Shown here in pieces: positions 11,082-23,364 of a stretch of DNA of 64,000 nucleotides. A model generated the notes under the pieces. That model was not told the DNA's origin, did no database searches, and worked only from the letters and a program-made list of their open reading frames with translations. The translations under genes were made by a program, and so were the position numbers. Each line of letters begins with the position of its first letter. The first letter of the stretch is position 1. Source of the stretch: Nemania diffusa (taxonomy: Eukaryota; Ascomycota; Sordariomycetes; Xylariales; Xylariaceae); NCBI GenBank assembly GCA_038501195.1, contig JBBPUQ010000010.1, positions 823,501 through 887,500 on the forward strand, given 5' to 3'.

Positions 11082-12281
11082 TTACACGCCGTTCCAAGAT
11101 TGCTGGATATCGGTAGTGACCGTGATTCGCTGCTCGGTGCCATGGCCTTCACTCTCACCTTCATCACCAAGCTGCACGAATCCATCGTGTGTGCCCCTAC
11201 TCACAAGCGTAATGTTCCTACTACTATCACCTTTGAAGGGGTCATCGTCGTGACTGTGTGATGTAACACGTGACTTGGCTACTGTAGAGTGGCCGAACGA
11301 GAAACGGCCTTTCATAATATTGGCGAAAAACTTCGCATTCAACTTGTCAAGTATCGGCCGGCACATTAGCAGAGAGGCTGAGATTAGGTAGATACCCGGC
11401 TCTGCTAGGGTCCATATAATAAGCTCAACGGCGTTGTACGTCGCATCCGTGAAAGAGTTGGTGTTTAAAAAGGAGATAAAGCGTAGAACTGACGCCACGA
11501 GTCCACTATTCAGAAAGTCGTTAGTTAATTAATGTTGATATGAAGGGAGAAGATATTTGCATACACGCTACCGATGAGGAAAGTGAAGGAAAGCGCGAGC
11601 TTCATCTTTGTGGTCGTATGAAGCTTCCAGACGACGGGAAGCGGGATTACCAGTAGTATAAGGTCGGTGACGATGTTGGGAATAGTTCCCCAGACGAAAA
11701 TGGCTTCTTTGTTTAAGCAATGCATACTTTGTACCTCCGCCGAGCCCCAATTCGCTGAAAATGGGCGACATGCTGCAAGGAGCGTGATCGTGACCACGAC
11801 AGGCGTGGCAACGAGGATGAACGCAGTGATGCAAAGGACGACGAACACAGTGTGCTGTGGGAAGAGGGTGTGATATAATTTGCAGATGGCTAGCTTTGTG
11901 ATAGTGATTGTTGCGAAGTACCAAACTGAAATGGCCACTAGGTACTTGAAGAACAGCGTGATTTTCTCAGGCTCGTTCTCCGCGAGATAGGCAATCCGCA
12001 CCCCAACGCCGGCTTGGGATACGGCACCTATCACGAAGTAAGCTTATGAGTTGTCGATTTTTTTCTTTTTTTGACTGACCAATATCAATGCCCGTTGCTA
12101 CTAACTGGGCAACTAGCGCCACCAACACCAGGACATCGGCCAAGTCATATCGGAATTTGGTAAGAGATCTGGCATAGAAGCGCAAGGCAACCAAACCCAC
12201 CTGCAGCGGCGTGAAAAAAGAGATGAAGACGATTAGCTGCCATCCCACGTTTCCCGGATCCAGCGTAGATTGGTTAGGCAT
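11082..12281 (-). CDS. Seven-helix fungal rhodopsin-like membrane protein, three exons
   Basis: Exons 12281..12080, 12027..11565 and 11505..11082 join in frame to 362 aa; the introns are 52 and 59 nt, with donors GTCAGT and GTATGC. The protein starts with a short outside segment and shows about seven hydrophobic helices. Recognisable blocks are RFYARSLTKFRYDLADVLV, a KYLVAISVWYFATITITKL helix, LAACRPFSANW, and LVIPLPVVWKL followed by a Lys/Leu-rich stretch. A polar C-terminal tail of about 80 residues is presumably cytosolic. This arrangement is that of the large fungal 'rhodopsin domain' / Pth11-related integral membrane family, most of whose members are uncharacterised. No retinal-binding Lys is claimed. 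It is divergent from the PKS, with an 872-bp shared upstream region. A sensing or accessory role in the cluster is only a guess from position. Confidence 0.82.
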
Positions 12282-13153
12282 CGTATTTGCGCTTGATAAT
12301 AGAGAATGCTGTACAGATTAGAAATGGTGGATGTGTTGACGCCTTCGCGTGTAGACTCGGGTGTGGAAATAGATCAAGTAGGTAGTCTACTATACGGCTT
12401 GATAGAAGAGAGTGTGGTTTTAAAACGGCGCCGACTTATCTGATCGAACATAAAATCGCGAGTGATTTTCAAAAGACTGTGGTTGCAGCGAGATTATGAA
12501 GTGTGGGTGGAAACCCTCCACACGCCAGTATCAAAAGGGGATGCGAGGGCAAGAGGGATCGGTCACAGGAAGAGCTGCTGTCGAAAGTAGTATATTTGGA
12601 TCCAAATGGAATTACAAGTGAGCCAATTCCTAAACTTCCCAAATGCAAAAGGGGGTACCAGGGCACCCCGGAGAGTACCGTGCATAGGGTAACCTTACAT
12701 GCAGTAGTTGGGCGGCGAATTATATCCTATTCCAACATACAAGGAGAATCTGATGCTACGTGAACAGCTAGACTGCACATTCTACTGGGTGTAGGTGTAA
12801 GAACTGTTAGGACTGTCCACAAGCCGGATATAGGTAGAAGAATGTGATTATTCATCGTCTGACTCTAATAATGCACGTAATCAGGGAGCCTATAGTTAAG
12901 AGGCGACACGCTGAAACAAACCTGGTATCTTGTGTTCCCTGTGAAAGTTGGTCTTGAAATCTCAGTTATTGAAAAAGTTGAAAGTTATCAAAATCGACTA
13001 AAGAGTTCACGTAGGGTCTGTTGAACTTCACCCATTTTGACGGCCGAATCTAATACTCCGCCACTGCTTATTCTCTTATGCATTGGTCTTTGGCAGTTCG
13101 CATTCAAGAAAGCCTGACAATTTTCAATCTTACCTCATCCGGGCTCTAACGTC
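12282..13153. promoter_or_regulatory. Shared upstream region of the membrane-protein and PKS genes
   Basis: This is the 872-bp gap between divergent starts at 12281 and 13154. Frames here (for example 12503-12763) have no domains or splice support. It holds GTAGGTAGTCTAC-like half palindromes near 12,380 and a CGGCCG at about 13,041, which resembles zinc-cluster regulator half sites. No clear TATA box is placed. The PKS start has a reasonable context (GTCATGG). Confidence 0.4.
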
Positions 13154-16100
13154 ATGGGAATGTCCAAGGAGAATAACCCCTCGGTCGACTCAATCGCCAT
13201 TGTTGGAATCTCTTGCCGGCTTCCAGGCGGCGCAAACAATGCCAATGATCTCTGGGAACTACTCAACAGAGGTGAGGAGACTTGGACGCCTATACCACTA
13301 GATCGTTTCAACGAGGAAGCATTCTACCATCCTAGCCCCGATAACCGTCATGGCACGAGCAATCATAAGGGTGGCCACTTCATATCTGGCGATCTTCGTG
13401 ATTTCGACCACTCATTTTTTCGGTTGTCGCCCCAGCAAGCAGCTGCTATGGATCCGCAACAGCGTATCCTGCTCGAGATGACCTACGAAGCCCTTGAGAA
13501 TGCCGGCTTGCCACTAGAGAAAATTTCCGGCACGAACACTGCAGTACATGTGGCCTCGTTCACAGCTGACTTTGAACGGAACTTATACAAGGATCCTCTG
13601 GACATGCCTGTGTATTATATGACTGGCACAGAAAGGGCTATAACGTCTAATCGGATTTCACATACGTTTGACCTGCGCGGGCCATCTATGACACTCGATA
13701 CAGCGTGCTCCGGGGGCCTTGTATCCCTGCACCAAGCGTGTTTAGGTCTGCTTGATGGCGAGTCTGACGCTGCTATCGTGGCGGCTGCCAACTTAACTCT
13801 GAGCCCAGATCATCACATCGGTATGAGTAATCTTCACCTCATTAGCGGCGCCGGACGCAGCTACCCTTTCGACCATAGAGGCGAGGGGTACGGCCGTGGC
13901 GAGGGCGGTGCTGTCTTAATACTAAAGCGGCTCGACGATGCCCTTGCTAATCATGACCCAATCCGCGCTATCGTACGCAGTACGGCCGTCAACCAAAATG
14001 GCTACACTACCCACGGGATTGTACATCCTAACAGTGACGCTCAAGTCAGCCTAATTCGGGCTGCTTATAGGCGCGCTGGTCTGAACCCGCATGAAGTGGC
14101 TTATATTGAAGCCCACGGTACTGGAACTGTCGCTGGCGATTACGAAGAGTTAAATGCTATCACGAGGGTTTTTACAGGACCTGGGCGTTCCCTACCACTT
14201 TATGTTGGGTCTATGAAAGGAAATATCGGCCATACTGAGAACACGAGTGGCTTGGCTAGTATCGTCAAAGCAGCGCTGATTTTCGACCGACAAATCATTC
14301 CCCCAGTTGGTGGTTTTGAAAAACCAAGGGCTGGTCTCCCGCTGGGTTCTAATATACTGATCCCAACCCAACCGGTGCCACTTCCGCAGAATGGGAGTTG
14401 CGCATCATTTGTATCGATCAGTAGCTTCGGCTTTGGTGGCACCAATGCTCATACGATCCTTGAACGGGCGCCTTCGAAAGTTCTTACGTCTATAGAGAGT
14501 CATCCTACGGCTTCACCCAAGTTATTCATCTTCTCTGCAAATAGCCAGGCTTCCTTGGTTAGTATGACAAAGCTTTACCACGACTGGCTTGGCGAAAATC
14601 CGCAGGTTGACCTCTGTAGTCTTTCGTACACACTCTGTAACAGGCGCACCCTCCTACCCTGGCGCTTTGGCTGCGTGGCTCAGGATTATGATTCATTACG
14701 GGCCAAACTTTCGCAAGGGGGCCTCGTGGTACCTAGAAGCATCTCTAGCACTGCTAATTACCACATAGTCTTTGTGTTTACGGGCCAGGGTGCGCAGTGG
14801 TTAGGTATGGGCCGCGACTTGCTAAAGCAATCAACTCGATGTCCAATTTTTCGTGACTCTATTCGCACCTCTAGGCGGATATTGCTTGAACTAGGAGCTA
14901 CCTGGGATCTCGAAGACGAACTCCTTTGTGAAGATGCAGAGAATACGCGGATCAACACAGCGGAGCTTGCTCAGCCGGCAACTACAGCGATACAAATCGC
15001 CCTTATATCGCTGCTTCGTACCCAGGGCGTGCGGCCACAATTCGTGGTCGGGCATTCAAGTGGTGAGGTCGCGGCTGCATTCACAGCCGGTTACTTATCT
15101 CATGGCACTGCGCTGGCAGTCTCTTTCCACCGCGGTTTCATGCGATCAGTCTGTAAAGCTCGCGGCCTGCCTCGAGGCGGCATGATCTCGATTGCTCTCG
15201 GCGAACATGAAGCTGAACCGCTAGTTAAAAGCTTGACTCGAGGGACGGCGACAATTGCTTGCATCAATAGCCCTAAGAGTGTTACTGTCTCGGGAGATGC
15301 TGATGCGATTGACGAACTCGCTTCGCGCATCGACGCTGAAGGTGGAGTTCTTTATCGCCGTTTATTCGTCGATACCGCCTATCACTCGAGACACATGGAT
15401 GCAGTAGCCGATAGTTACCGGGACAGCATCAAGAATTTAGACTATACCCCCAAGGAAAGTGGGAATATTACATTTATATCTTCCGTCTCGGGCGAGGTTA
15501 AGTCGTCGGGATTCGACTCTAGCTACTGGGTTGCTAACCTTGTTTCGCCGGTTCGATTCTATGATGCTATCAAGACCATTGGGCATCAATACTTTTCAAC
15601 TGCGCCTAACATGTACGGCGTGTTTATTGAGATTGGACCGCACCCAGTGTTAGCTGGGCCTGTCCGTCAGTCTCTTGAGAGCCTATCGCCCTCGGTACCC
15701 AAATTCGAGTATACCTCTCCACTGCAGCGAAAGGTTGAGACAGTATCAAGCGTTTTAGCTTTCATGGGCTCCTTGTTCCAATATGGGGTTAAGCTAAACC
15801 TCAGTGTCGCATTTGATTTTGCTCCAGAATCCCGCAAGCTAAGTGTCTTGTCAGATCTACCGGCGTATTCGTGGGATCATTCCGTGAAGCACTGGTATGA
15901 ATCACGAATCAGCAGCGAGTATCGCAAGCGCCGCGAACCATATCACGACCTCCTTGGTGTTCGTATTATTGATTCAAGCCCTATTGAGCCGCGGTGGCGT
16001 CACATTATAGATCTAAACTCTCTCCCGTGGTTGACTCACCACGTTATTGACGGTCTCGTGGTATTCCCAGGATCTGGTTATTTATGTATGGTTTTCGAAG

Positions 16101-19100
16101 CGGTGCTTCAAATCAGCCGAGACCGCTACCCAAACTCAGCGCTCGAAGCTATTGTTCTTCGAGATGTTGCTTTCTTGCGAGCGCTCGTTGTGGCAGAGTC
16201 TACTATCCGCCAAGAAATGCAACTTTCCTTGAAACCATCACGGGACGGAATAATGACATTTGACTATTCTATCACTGCGCTGTCGGATAGTAAATGGTAT
16301 GAGTATTGCAGCGGTACAGTTGTCGGTCTTCTGCTAGATCAAAACAAGGCAGCAATCGCTGTCGAAAAGGCATCTCGCGCTGGTGTAGATATGCTATCAG
16401 CTGATGACATACATCTTGATGGCAAAGAGGTCTATGCCGAGCTTTTCGCTACTGGAAATGAGTATGGCCCGACATTCAGGGGCTGTACAAAGCTAAACAT
16501 AGCGCCCAGTACGTTAGAAGTAACAGCGGAAATTGAGATACCTGATACTCAAGCAATTATGCCAGCACGACATCAAAAAGGCCACCTCATTCATCCAACT
16601 ACACTTGACATTATTTTTCATACAGGGTTGCCAATGGTCACACGGAAGTTAGGGCCGGGATCTGTTGTACCTGTTCACATCGATGAACTGTTGATATCTG
16701 CAGTTGCAGGTAGTATCCCGCGAGACCCAGGGGGGAAAATGCAAGTTGCAACATCACTAGCATCAAATCGGTTCCGAACCGCTCATGCAAATATCTGCGT
16801 GACAGCTAATACGCAGCCTGTTGTATTAGTCTCGGGTATGGAAATGCGAAGTATGGCACCCAATTCGCACCAGAGGAGCGACAATGCTGAGACACAGGGC
16901 ATCTGTTACACACTAGATTGGCAAACAGATGTAGATTTCATGCGTCCTAATGATTTCCAGTCAGCGCCAAACCTAGTAGAGCTGATCGGGTACCTTTGTT
17001 TCAAAAGCGCTAACGTATCTATCGTTGAGGTCCTCGGTGACTTTGAGGGTCTCCCTTCAACTATACTCGGCATTATCGACTCCCAAGGCGGAACCGTGTC
17101 TTCTTATATCAGCATTGATTTTGCCGATTCTAAAAGAACCCACGGTCCTATAGGTCAACAGAGCCTCGATCTTCGGGTGCAACATATGACTCTGAGTCCC
17201 GAAGGCAATTCTTCTGACGACAGTTTCCGGCAACACTCATGTGATATTGCCTTAATAACATCAATCGAGGACCTGAAGCACGCGAGTGCTGTTATTGACA
17301 ATGCTGGAACAATCTTGATGCTACTAAAAATTAGGTCGGACGATCTGATCTCCATCATTGAGCAAAAAATCTCCAACCAGTGGAAGGTCCGGCTGGTCTT
17401 CGATGATTCTGTTCGAAACAGGCTTGTTGTCGTTCTACGATATAATCACGAGCTGGAAGCTATGTCCTTTCCTAAAACACTACGCATCCTTACACACTCC
17501 CCACAGCATTCAACTCCGCACTGGGTCAATGTTTTATACCAAAGTCTTCATAGTCATGCCGACAACGTCACATTGAACCAGATAAGTGAGGGCACAACTA
17601 GTGATCTTGGCTCAGATGATTTCTTCCTAGTCCTCGATGACTGCGCTCAACCAATTGTTTCCGATCCTGCTTTCTTTCGCGTGGTTACCAATTTGTTGAG
17701 GCAGCCAGCCCGGATTCTTTGGGTCTGTCCTGACAGCCCAACTCAGATGTATCAGATTACCGGCCTTTCTCGGACCGCTCACGCTGAGAACCACCAGCTC
17801 CGCCTTATCACAATGCACGCAGCCCCCAATGTTCTCGAAGATGAAACTATAGGGTCGCGCCTCGTTGATGTCTTAGGTATATGTTTAAGCCGCCTAACCG
17901 CTGTGAACGAGCTCCAGCCAGAACGGGAGTATCGAATACGAGCTGATGGCGTCGTGCTAGTACCCCGCTTACACCGCAGCCGACAGCTAAACAACGTTGT
18001 AACTGGAGATCACACTCATTATCCCGAAATAGAGACGTGTCTATTCATTAACCCTTCTCAGCCTCTCGTCCTTTCTCCTGGGGGCATCCACAATGATACC
18101 CCTATTGCTGCCTTTATTGACGATCAAGCCGGGCGTATTATCAGACCTGGTGACGATGAGATAGAAATTGAGGCCCAGGCGATTGAGCTGACTAGTACGT
18201 ATCGGACAGCTTCTTTCGGCGTATACGCGGGAACCGTAGCTCGCATTGGCTCTGCTGTGAAATCGTTTGCTCCAGATGATCGTGTCGTCGCGATAGGAGC
18301 ATGCGTGGGGGTTAGCCGCCCATATGTTCCCCAGGCACATGCTATACATTTACCAGCAGCTGTACCGTTCAGTCATGGCGCAGCATTTCTTTTGAATATA
18401 CTCGGAGCATGTTATGCCCTGCATCAGCTGACTTGCCTGGGGCCATCCGGGCAGGTCCTTATTCACGGAGCCTTGAAGATAGTTGGACGAGCTGTTGTCG
18501 CGGTGGCTCAGTCTATTGGGGCACACATATCCGTCGTGGCCGCGGACAGTGGTGAAGCGCAGAAATTGATATACCAGCTGGGCTTAAAAGCCGAGCAAGT
18601 AATCAGCCGACCCTCTCTAGACAGCCAACTGAAACATAGCGAACAGCCGAGGCAATTTAACGTCATCGTTCAAGCTAGCGATCTCCCTGTCCCATCGGAG
18701 ATCTTAGCACTTTTGAAGCCGTTTGGAAGCATCGTCTTTATGCAATCTTCCATTGATTTCGCGAAAGCGCCAAAAATACCCCGGAACGCGACGATACATT
18801 CGTGTGATATTGGAGATGTGCTCGCGTCCTATCCGGATGCAGTAGCGGATCTCATAAACAAAGCTGCAGTTGTTTTTAGTAATCTGCCGATTCGCGAGCT
18901 TAATATCTGTATTCGCGATGTCGCCCAAGTAACCGAAGCGGTGCAGCTCTTGGATACTGGGGTCCATGCTAGCCTCATATTGAGTGCCGAAGTAAACTCG
19001 GTTGCGCCATTTATCGCGTCGGATGGTGCAGATGAAGGCTTCTGGGACAGTAGCGATGCTTCCTACGTCATCGCTGGCGGTCTAGGAGACCTGGGCAAGA

Positions 19101-22100
19101 GACTCATGTGCCTCATGGCACACCGTGGTGCGAAGCACTTCGTGACTCTTTCACGCAGTGTTGTTACGAATGATGGCCTTCGAGATTTCCGAGCGCAACT
19201 AGAGACGATCCGCCCTGGATGTCGGCTCTATTGCCTGAAATGCGATGTCACATTAGATTTTGATGTCAAGCAGGCCGCCACCGCCCTCGCTCAAATGGGC
19301 GTACCACCAGTCCGCGGAGTTATACAGTCAGCCGTCATTCTTCAAGTAAGTACATCCTAAATTAAGCCTCATATCCCTCTTGCGCAATTGCAACTCGTCA
19401 AAGAGAGCCCCATGCTAAGTATCATAGGACCGTCCCTTAGACTTAATGACTTACGATGATTTTCTCATCGCAAGTCGGATTAAGGTCGACGGAACGCTTG
19501 CTCTAGAGCGTGCGTTCACATCCCCCTATCTTGCTTTCTTTCTGACACTTTCTTCGGCTTCAACCATCGTTGGCACAAGCGCCCAAGGAAACTACAACGC
19601 AGGCAACGCGGTCCAGGACGCTATGGCCCATAGCCGTTACGACAAGTCGTACCGGGCCATCTCAATCAATATTGGTTGGATAGAAGACGCTGTGGCCACA
19701 GCAAATCATGACCAACGCCAAAAAGGATTGGGCCGGGCTGGTCTTCGGAGTATCGCACCGGATGAGTTGCTACGGTTTCTCGACCACGTTTTAGGAGCTG
19801 TAGTGAAGAAAAAAGGAGCTTCACAGATGATTATCGGATTCGATGCCACCTCGCTCTCCCAGGCCTCTAATTCTAGCGGCAATTCAAATGTGCATTCTGC
19901 TATGTTCCGACATATCTTTAACATGGATAAAACGAGCTTGTCATCCTCGACCCAAGACGCTCTTTCGTTCAAAGAGTTGGTAATCGGCGGCAATCAAGAG
20001 GAACTAGTTGATTTCGTCGCCGTTGCAATAGCGAATAAATTAACGCAGTTGATTTCAACTGACGCCATCCGCATTCTAAGCGAGAACGGGTCAATACTTG
20101 AACTAGGCCTCGATTCTCTGGTTGCTATAGAGCTACGCAACTGGATTGTGCGAGAATTCGAGGCTCCCCTACAGTCGTCAGAGGTTGTTTTAGATCAAAC
20201 CATTCGCATGCTTGCAGAGAAAGTACTAGTTCGCTCTCAAATCAGTTCTGCGGGCGCCAAGAAGCAAGTTCATTCAACGACGGCCCAAGAGTCGCCGGTT
20301 TTGAGTAAATCTGATCAGAATCTGAGCGAGCTACAAGCCACGCGCTCTCAACTTCCGCTTCCCACTCTTGCCAATACTCTCCACTCATTCCAAGAATCTC
20401 GTCGCGCGGTTGACTCGGAATCCGACCAGAAATCCCTTGCCAATGCTGTTTCGTCTTTTCTTGATAGCACCGGCCCCGCGATGCAACGTCTATTGGAAGC
20501 ACTAGGGCCTGATGCTATCGCCAAGAATTATGAAAGACAGATCTATCTTCAGCGGCGCGAACCCCTTCAGGATTATAGCCTTTTCTCGATAGTTCACCCA
20601 ATAGAAGCTCCCGCGCATTCCCAAGCCATGCGTGCCGCACTCCTGACCGTCGCGGCCATGGAGTTTGCGGACGAGCAAGCATCTGACACACTTGCGTCTG
20701 ACTTCACCCGCGGGATGGGTTTAAGAAACAATCCTCAGAATTGGCTCTTTTATGCAACCCGTCGGCCCGAATTAGGCGTGGACCGAACTGCGTGTTTCCC
20801 CCCCAACCGGACTGTCGTCGTCTTGCGCCGTGGACACGTGTTCCAGTTAGCCTTAGGCAATACGGGGGTACCTCTGAGTCTAGGAGCAATAAAAGCCTCA
20901 TATACCACCATAATCGACTCTTCAGATCACGTCCAACCGCCTGTCTGCACACTCACCGCCGACGAGCGCGATTCATGGGCTTTGGTAAGTGCTTTAATTA
21001 TCACAACTTTCTCTCTGTAACAGGTTTTTCATGCTCCCTCCATAATTCAAGCCATCTCCAGGTACTAATAAACGGCCGTGGCACTGTAGTTGCGGCGTAA
21101 TCTCGAACACGATCCCGAGAATGCGGCCGCATTATCCGCAATAGACAAGGCGGCATTCGTCGTGTGTCTCGACGACGAGTCGCCTAGCACGTCTGGGGAA
21201 CGACTAACCCAATTTCTCATCAATGGTGACCACCAGCCGTTCGCTAACCGATGGCTGGATAAACCTGTGCAGCTGGCCGTGACTGCGAATGGCTTATCGG
21301 GCGGCATCCACGAGCACTCGAAAATCGATGGTCTGGATGTGGTGCCTCTGCACCGACATCTCATTCGAGCGCTCATGTCTTCGAAGACTAACAGTTCAGC
21401 TTCTTCGTTTGAAACCATAGCTGCTGCAGCCACTCTGACTTCTTATCCAATCCGACACCTGAATTGGAATCGGGAGCAGGGCACGAACCAACGTATTGCG
21501 CACCTAGAAACCAACTTTAATTCACCATCATCACCCTACGGCTTCATGGGTCACGACCACGTAAAAGTAACTAGCCTTGGTCGCGCCTTTCTGCGCGGTC
21601 GTGGCACTAGCCCCAATGCCGCCGCACATCTCGTGGTGATCCTCGCGCTCTTTCTAGTGGATGGCTTTGTGCGACCGGCATGGGAGATCGTCTCTCTAGC
21701 CGGCTTTGCGGGGGGTCGAATTGACTGGGTGCAGACCGTGTCGCCGGCCGTGCGCGTCTTTGTGGAAGCAGCCGCCGCGGCGATGGAAGGGGGCGATAAA
21801 GCTCTCACGGGTGATGGCTCTGTCCAGGTGCGCTCGCTCTTTCGCGAGGCTGCTAGGCTACATGCCAAGGCAGTGACACTCGCCGCGCAGGGAGGCGGCT
21901 ATGTCAACCACTTATACGCGCTACGCGGCGTCGCATCCGGGGCCGCTGACGGGGACAAAGACCTCCCGGCCCTCTTCCGGACAAGCGCCTGGGAGGCGAC
22001 GCGCCGCGGCGGTACAGGGCAGGATCTTAAGATCGGCTTCGAACCCTCCGAAAACGAAAAGGACCAGAACGGCGTTGAAAGCGCGTTATATAGATGGAAG

Positions 22101-22265
22101 GAGGCCGGCTTCTGGATGCCCGGCGACCGCGGCGTTTATGTCCATTGTGATGTTTCTGAGAATCATGCAAGCTATTTCGTCCTAGCTCGCGCAGAATATG
22201 CAGCGATGGTGAGCAAGGCTCTTGTAAGGGCTGCCGCTTTCATATCACAGTTACTAGCGGAGTGA
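13154..22265 (+). CDS. Highly reducing PKS with C-terminal carnitine acyltransferase domain, three exons
   Basis: Exons 13154..19345, 19428..20984 and 21090..22265 join in phase 0 to 2,974 aa; the introns are 82 and 105 nt, the second with branch point TACTAAT. KS (about 12-440): Cys185 in DTACSGG, His321 in EAHGTGT, His360 in GHTE. AT (about 540-860): Ser635 in GHSSGE. DH (about 930-1230): His963 in HxxxGxxxxP and an LD motif near 1149. About 1240-1430 resembles a C-methyltransferase but lacks the glycine-rich SAM motif and is too short. About 1640-1880 resembles an ER, but the nucleotide motif is degraded (LIHGALKIVGRA). KR (about 1970-2170): GGLGDLG and Tyr2120. ACP: Ser2294 in LGLDSL. The cAT (about 2395-2974) has His2659 in EHSKIDG. 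Expected product: a hydroxylated or unsaturated, unmethylated chain unless a partner ER acts. In the known PKS-cAT enzyme Tv6-931 of Trichoderma virens the cAT esterifies the chain onto polyols. Confidence 0.95.
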
Positions 22266-23364
22266 TCGCGGGATTCGGGTGACTACGGCGGATCATTGGT
22301 TCGGTCAAGAGAGTGTGCATCTTATTTTAACCTAATTCAGAAAATCTAGGATTAACACGAGTTAGAGAACCAAAAGGGCAAGCTTAAAACACGAAGTTTT
22401 TCTTTTTGATAGAATAACAAAAGACAATTTGCAATCGAGGGATGTATATCAATTTTGGAGATGGTCTCGAAAATCTTGCCTGCTCATCCTTGTAATCTCT
22501 GAATGTGGCTACAGCCACATACCTGTGGCTGGTGCAGCCCCACTACATACCTCGGTACCTAAACCTGGAGCACAGAGCCAAATTTAGAATCGGGCGAGAC
22601 CGAATTTTCCTCACTATCTACCCCACTAGCTCCGAGGAAGAAGATAATCACAATACAACATTTGATGTGCCTCATTGGCTAATTGCCTGGGCGCTCACTA
22701 ATCACAGCTATGAAATCATGTCGGTTGGAACACTGGCAATCCTAATTATATTTTAGTATCCTAATCTTGGGGAGTTTCTACATACTGCACGCATTCAAAC
22801 AGCCGCGGTAGAGTATACTCATATGCATATGCACAGTCAGACCACCTGAACATGCGAGCGTGAATATGTATTCTCCGTGTGCTATCGGGACCACGCTATG
22901 CCACCAAAACCTCCCGGTCGCAATCGCGTAACACCAACCCAACCCTTTAACGCCGATTTTCACCGACGGTGCATGGATGTTGAATTATCCCGCCTTCGGA
23001 TTGAAATCGTGAAATGCGGGTGCGAGGTTAGTTCATACACTAGTGACTAGAGTCTCCGGATTGGGCGAGTTGCCACGATTGGACTATTGCCGTCCACCGG
23101 CCAGTCTTTGGACCGTTTCTTTCTTTTGGTAGTGATGCTTGATTTTGATGATTTATAGGTGATACATCCCGACTATAAAATAAAGATGGAAAGTGCATTA
23201 TCAGCGACACTTCATTCCTCCAGATCACACATCACAGATAACGGATAACAGGTTATACATTACACATCAGACAACCCACGCCACAGCTTCCACAAATTCC
23301 TCACAGTCAACATCAAATTTCTGTCTTCAGCCCATATCTACAGAGAATACATAATTCTCCCACT
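22266..23364. other. Intergenic stretch with SDR promoter
   Basis: No gene was recognised; the 83-codon frame at 22505-22756 has no domain. Near the SDR a TATA-like TATAAAA sits at 23174-23180, about 185 bp before its start codon, followed by an A/C-rich leader typical of expressed fungal genes. Confidence 0.5.

Noticed and set aside
12503..12763. 86-codon frame in the PKS promoter region
   Set aside because: No domain; it overlaps an equally meaningless opposite-strand frame.
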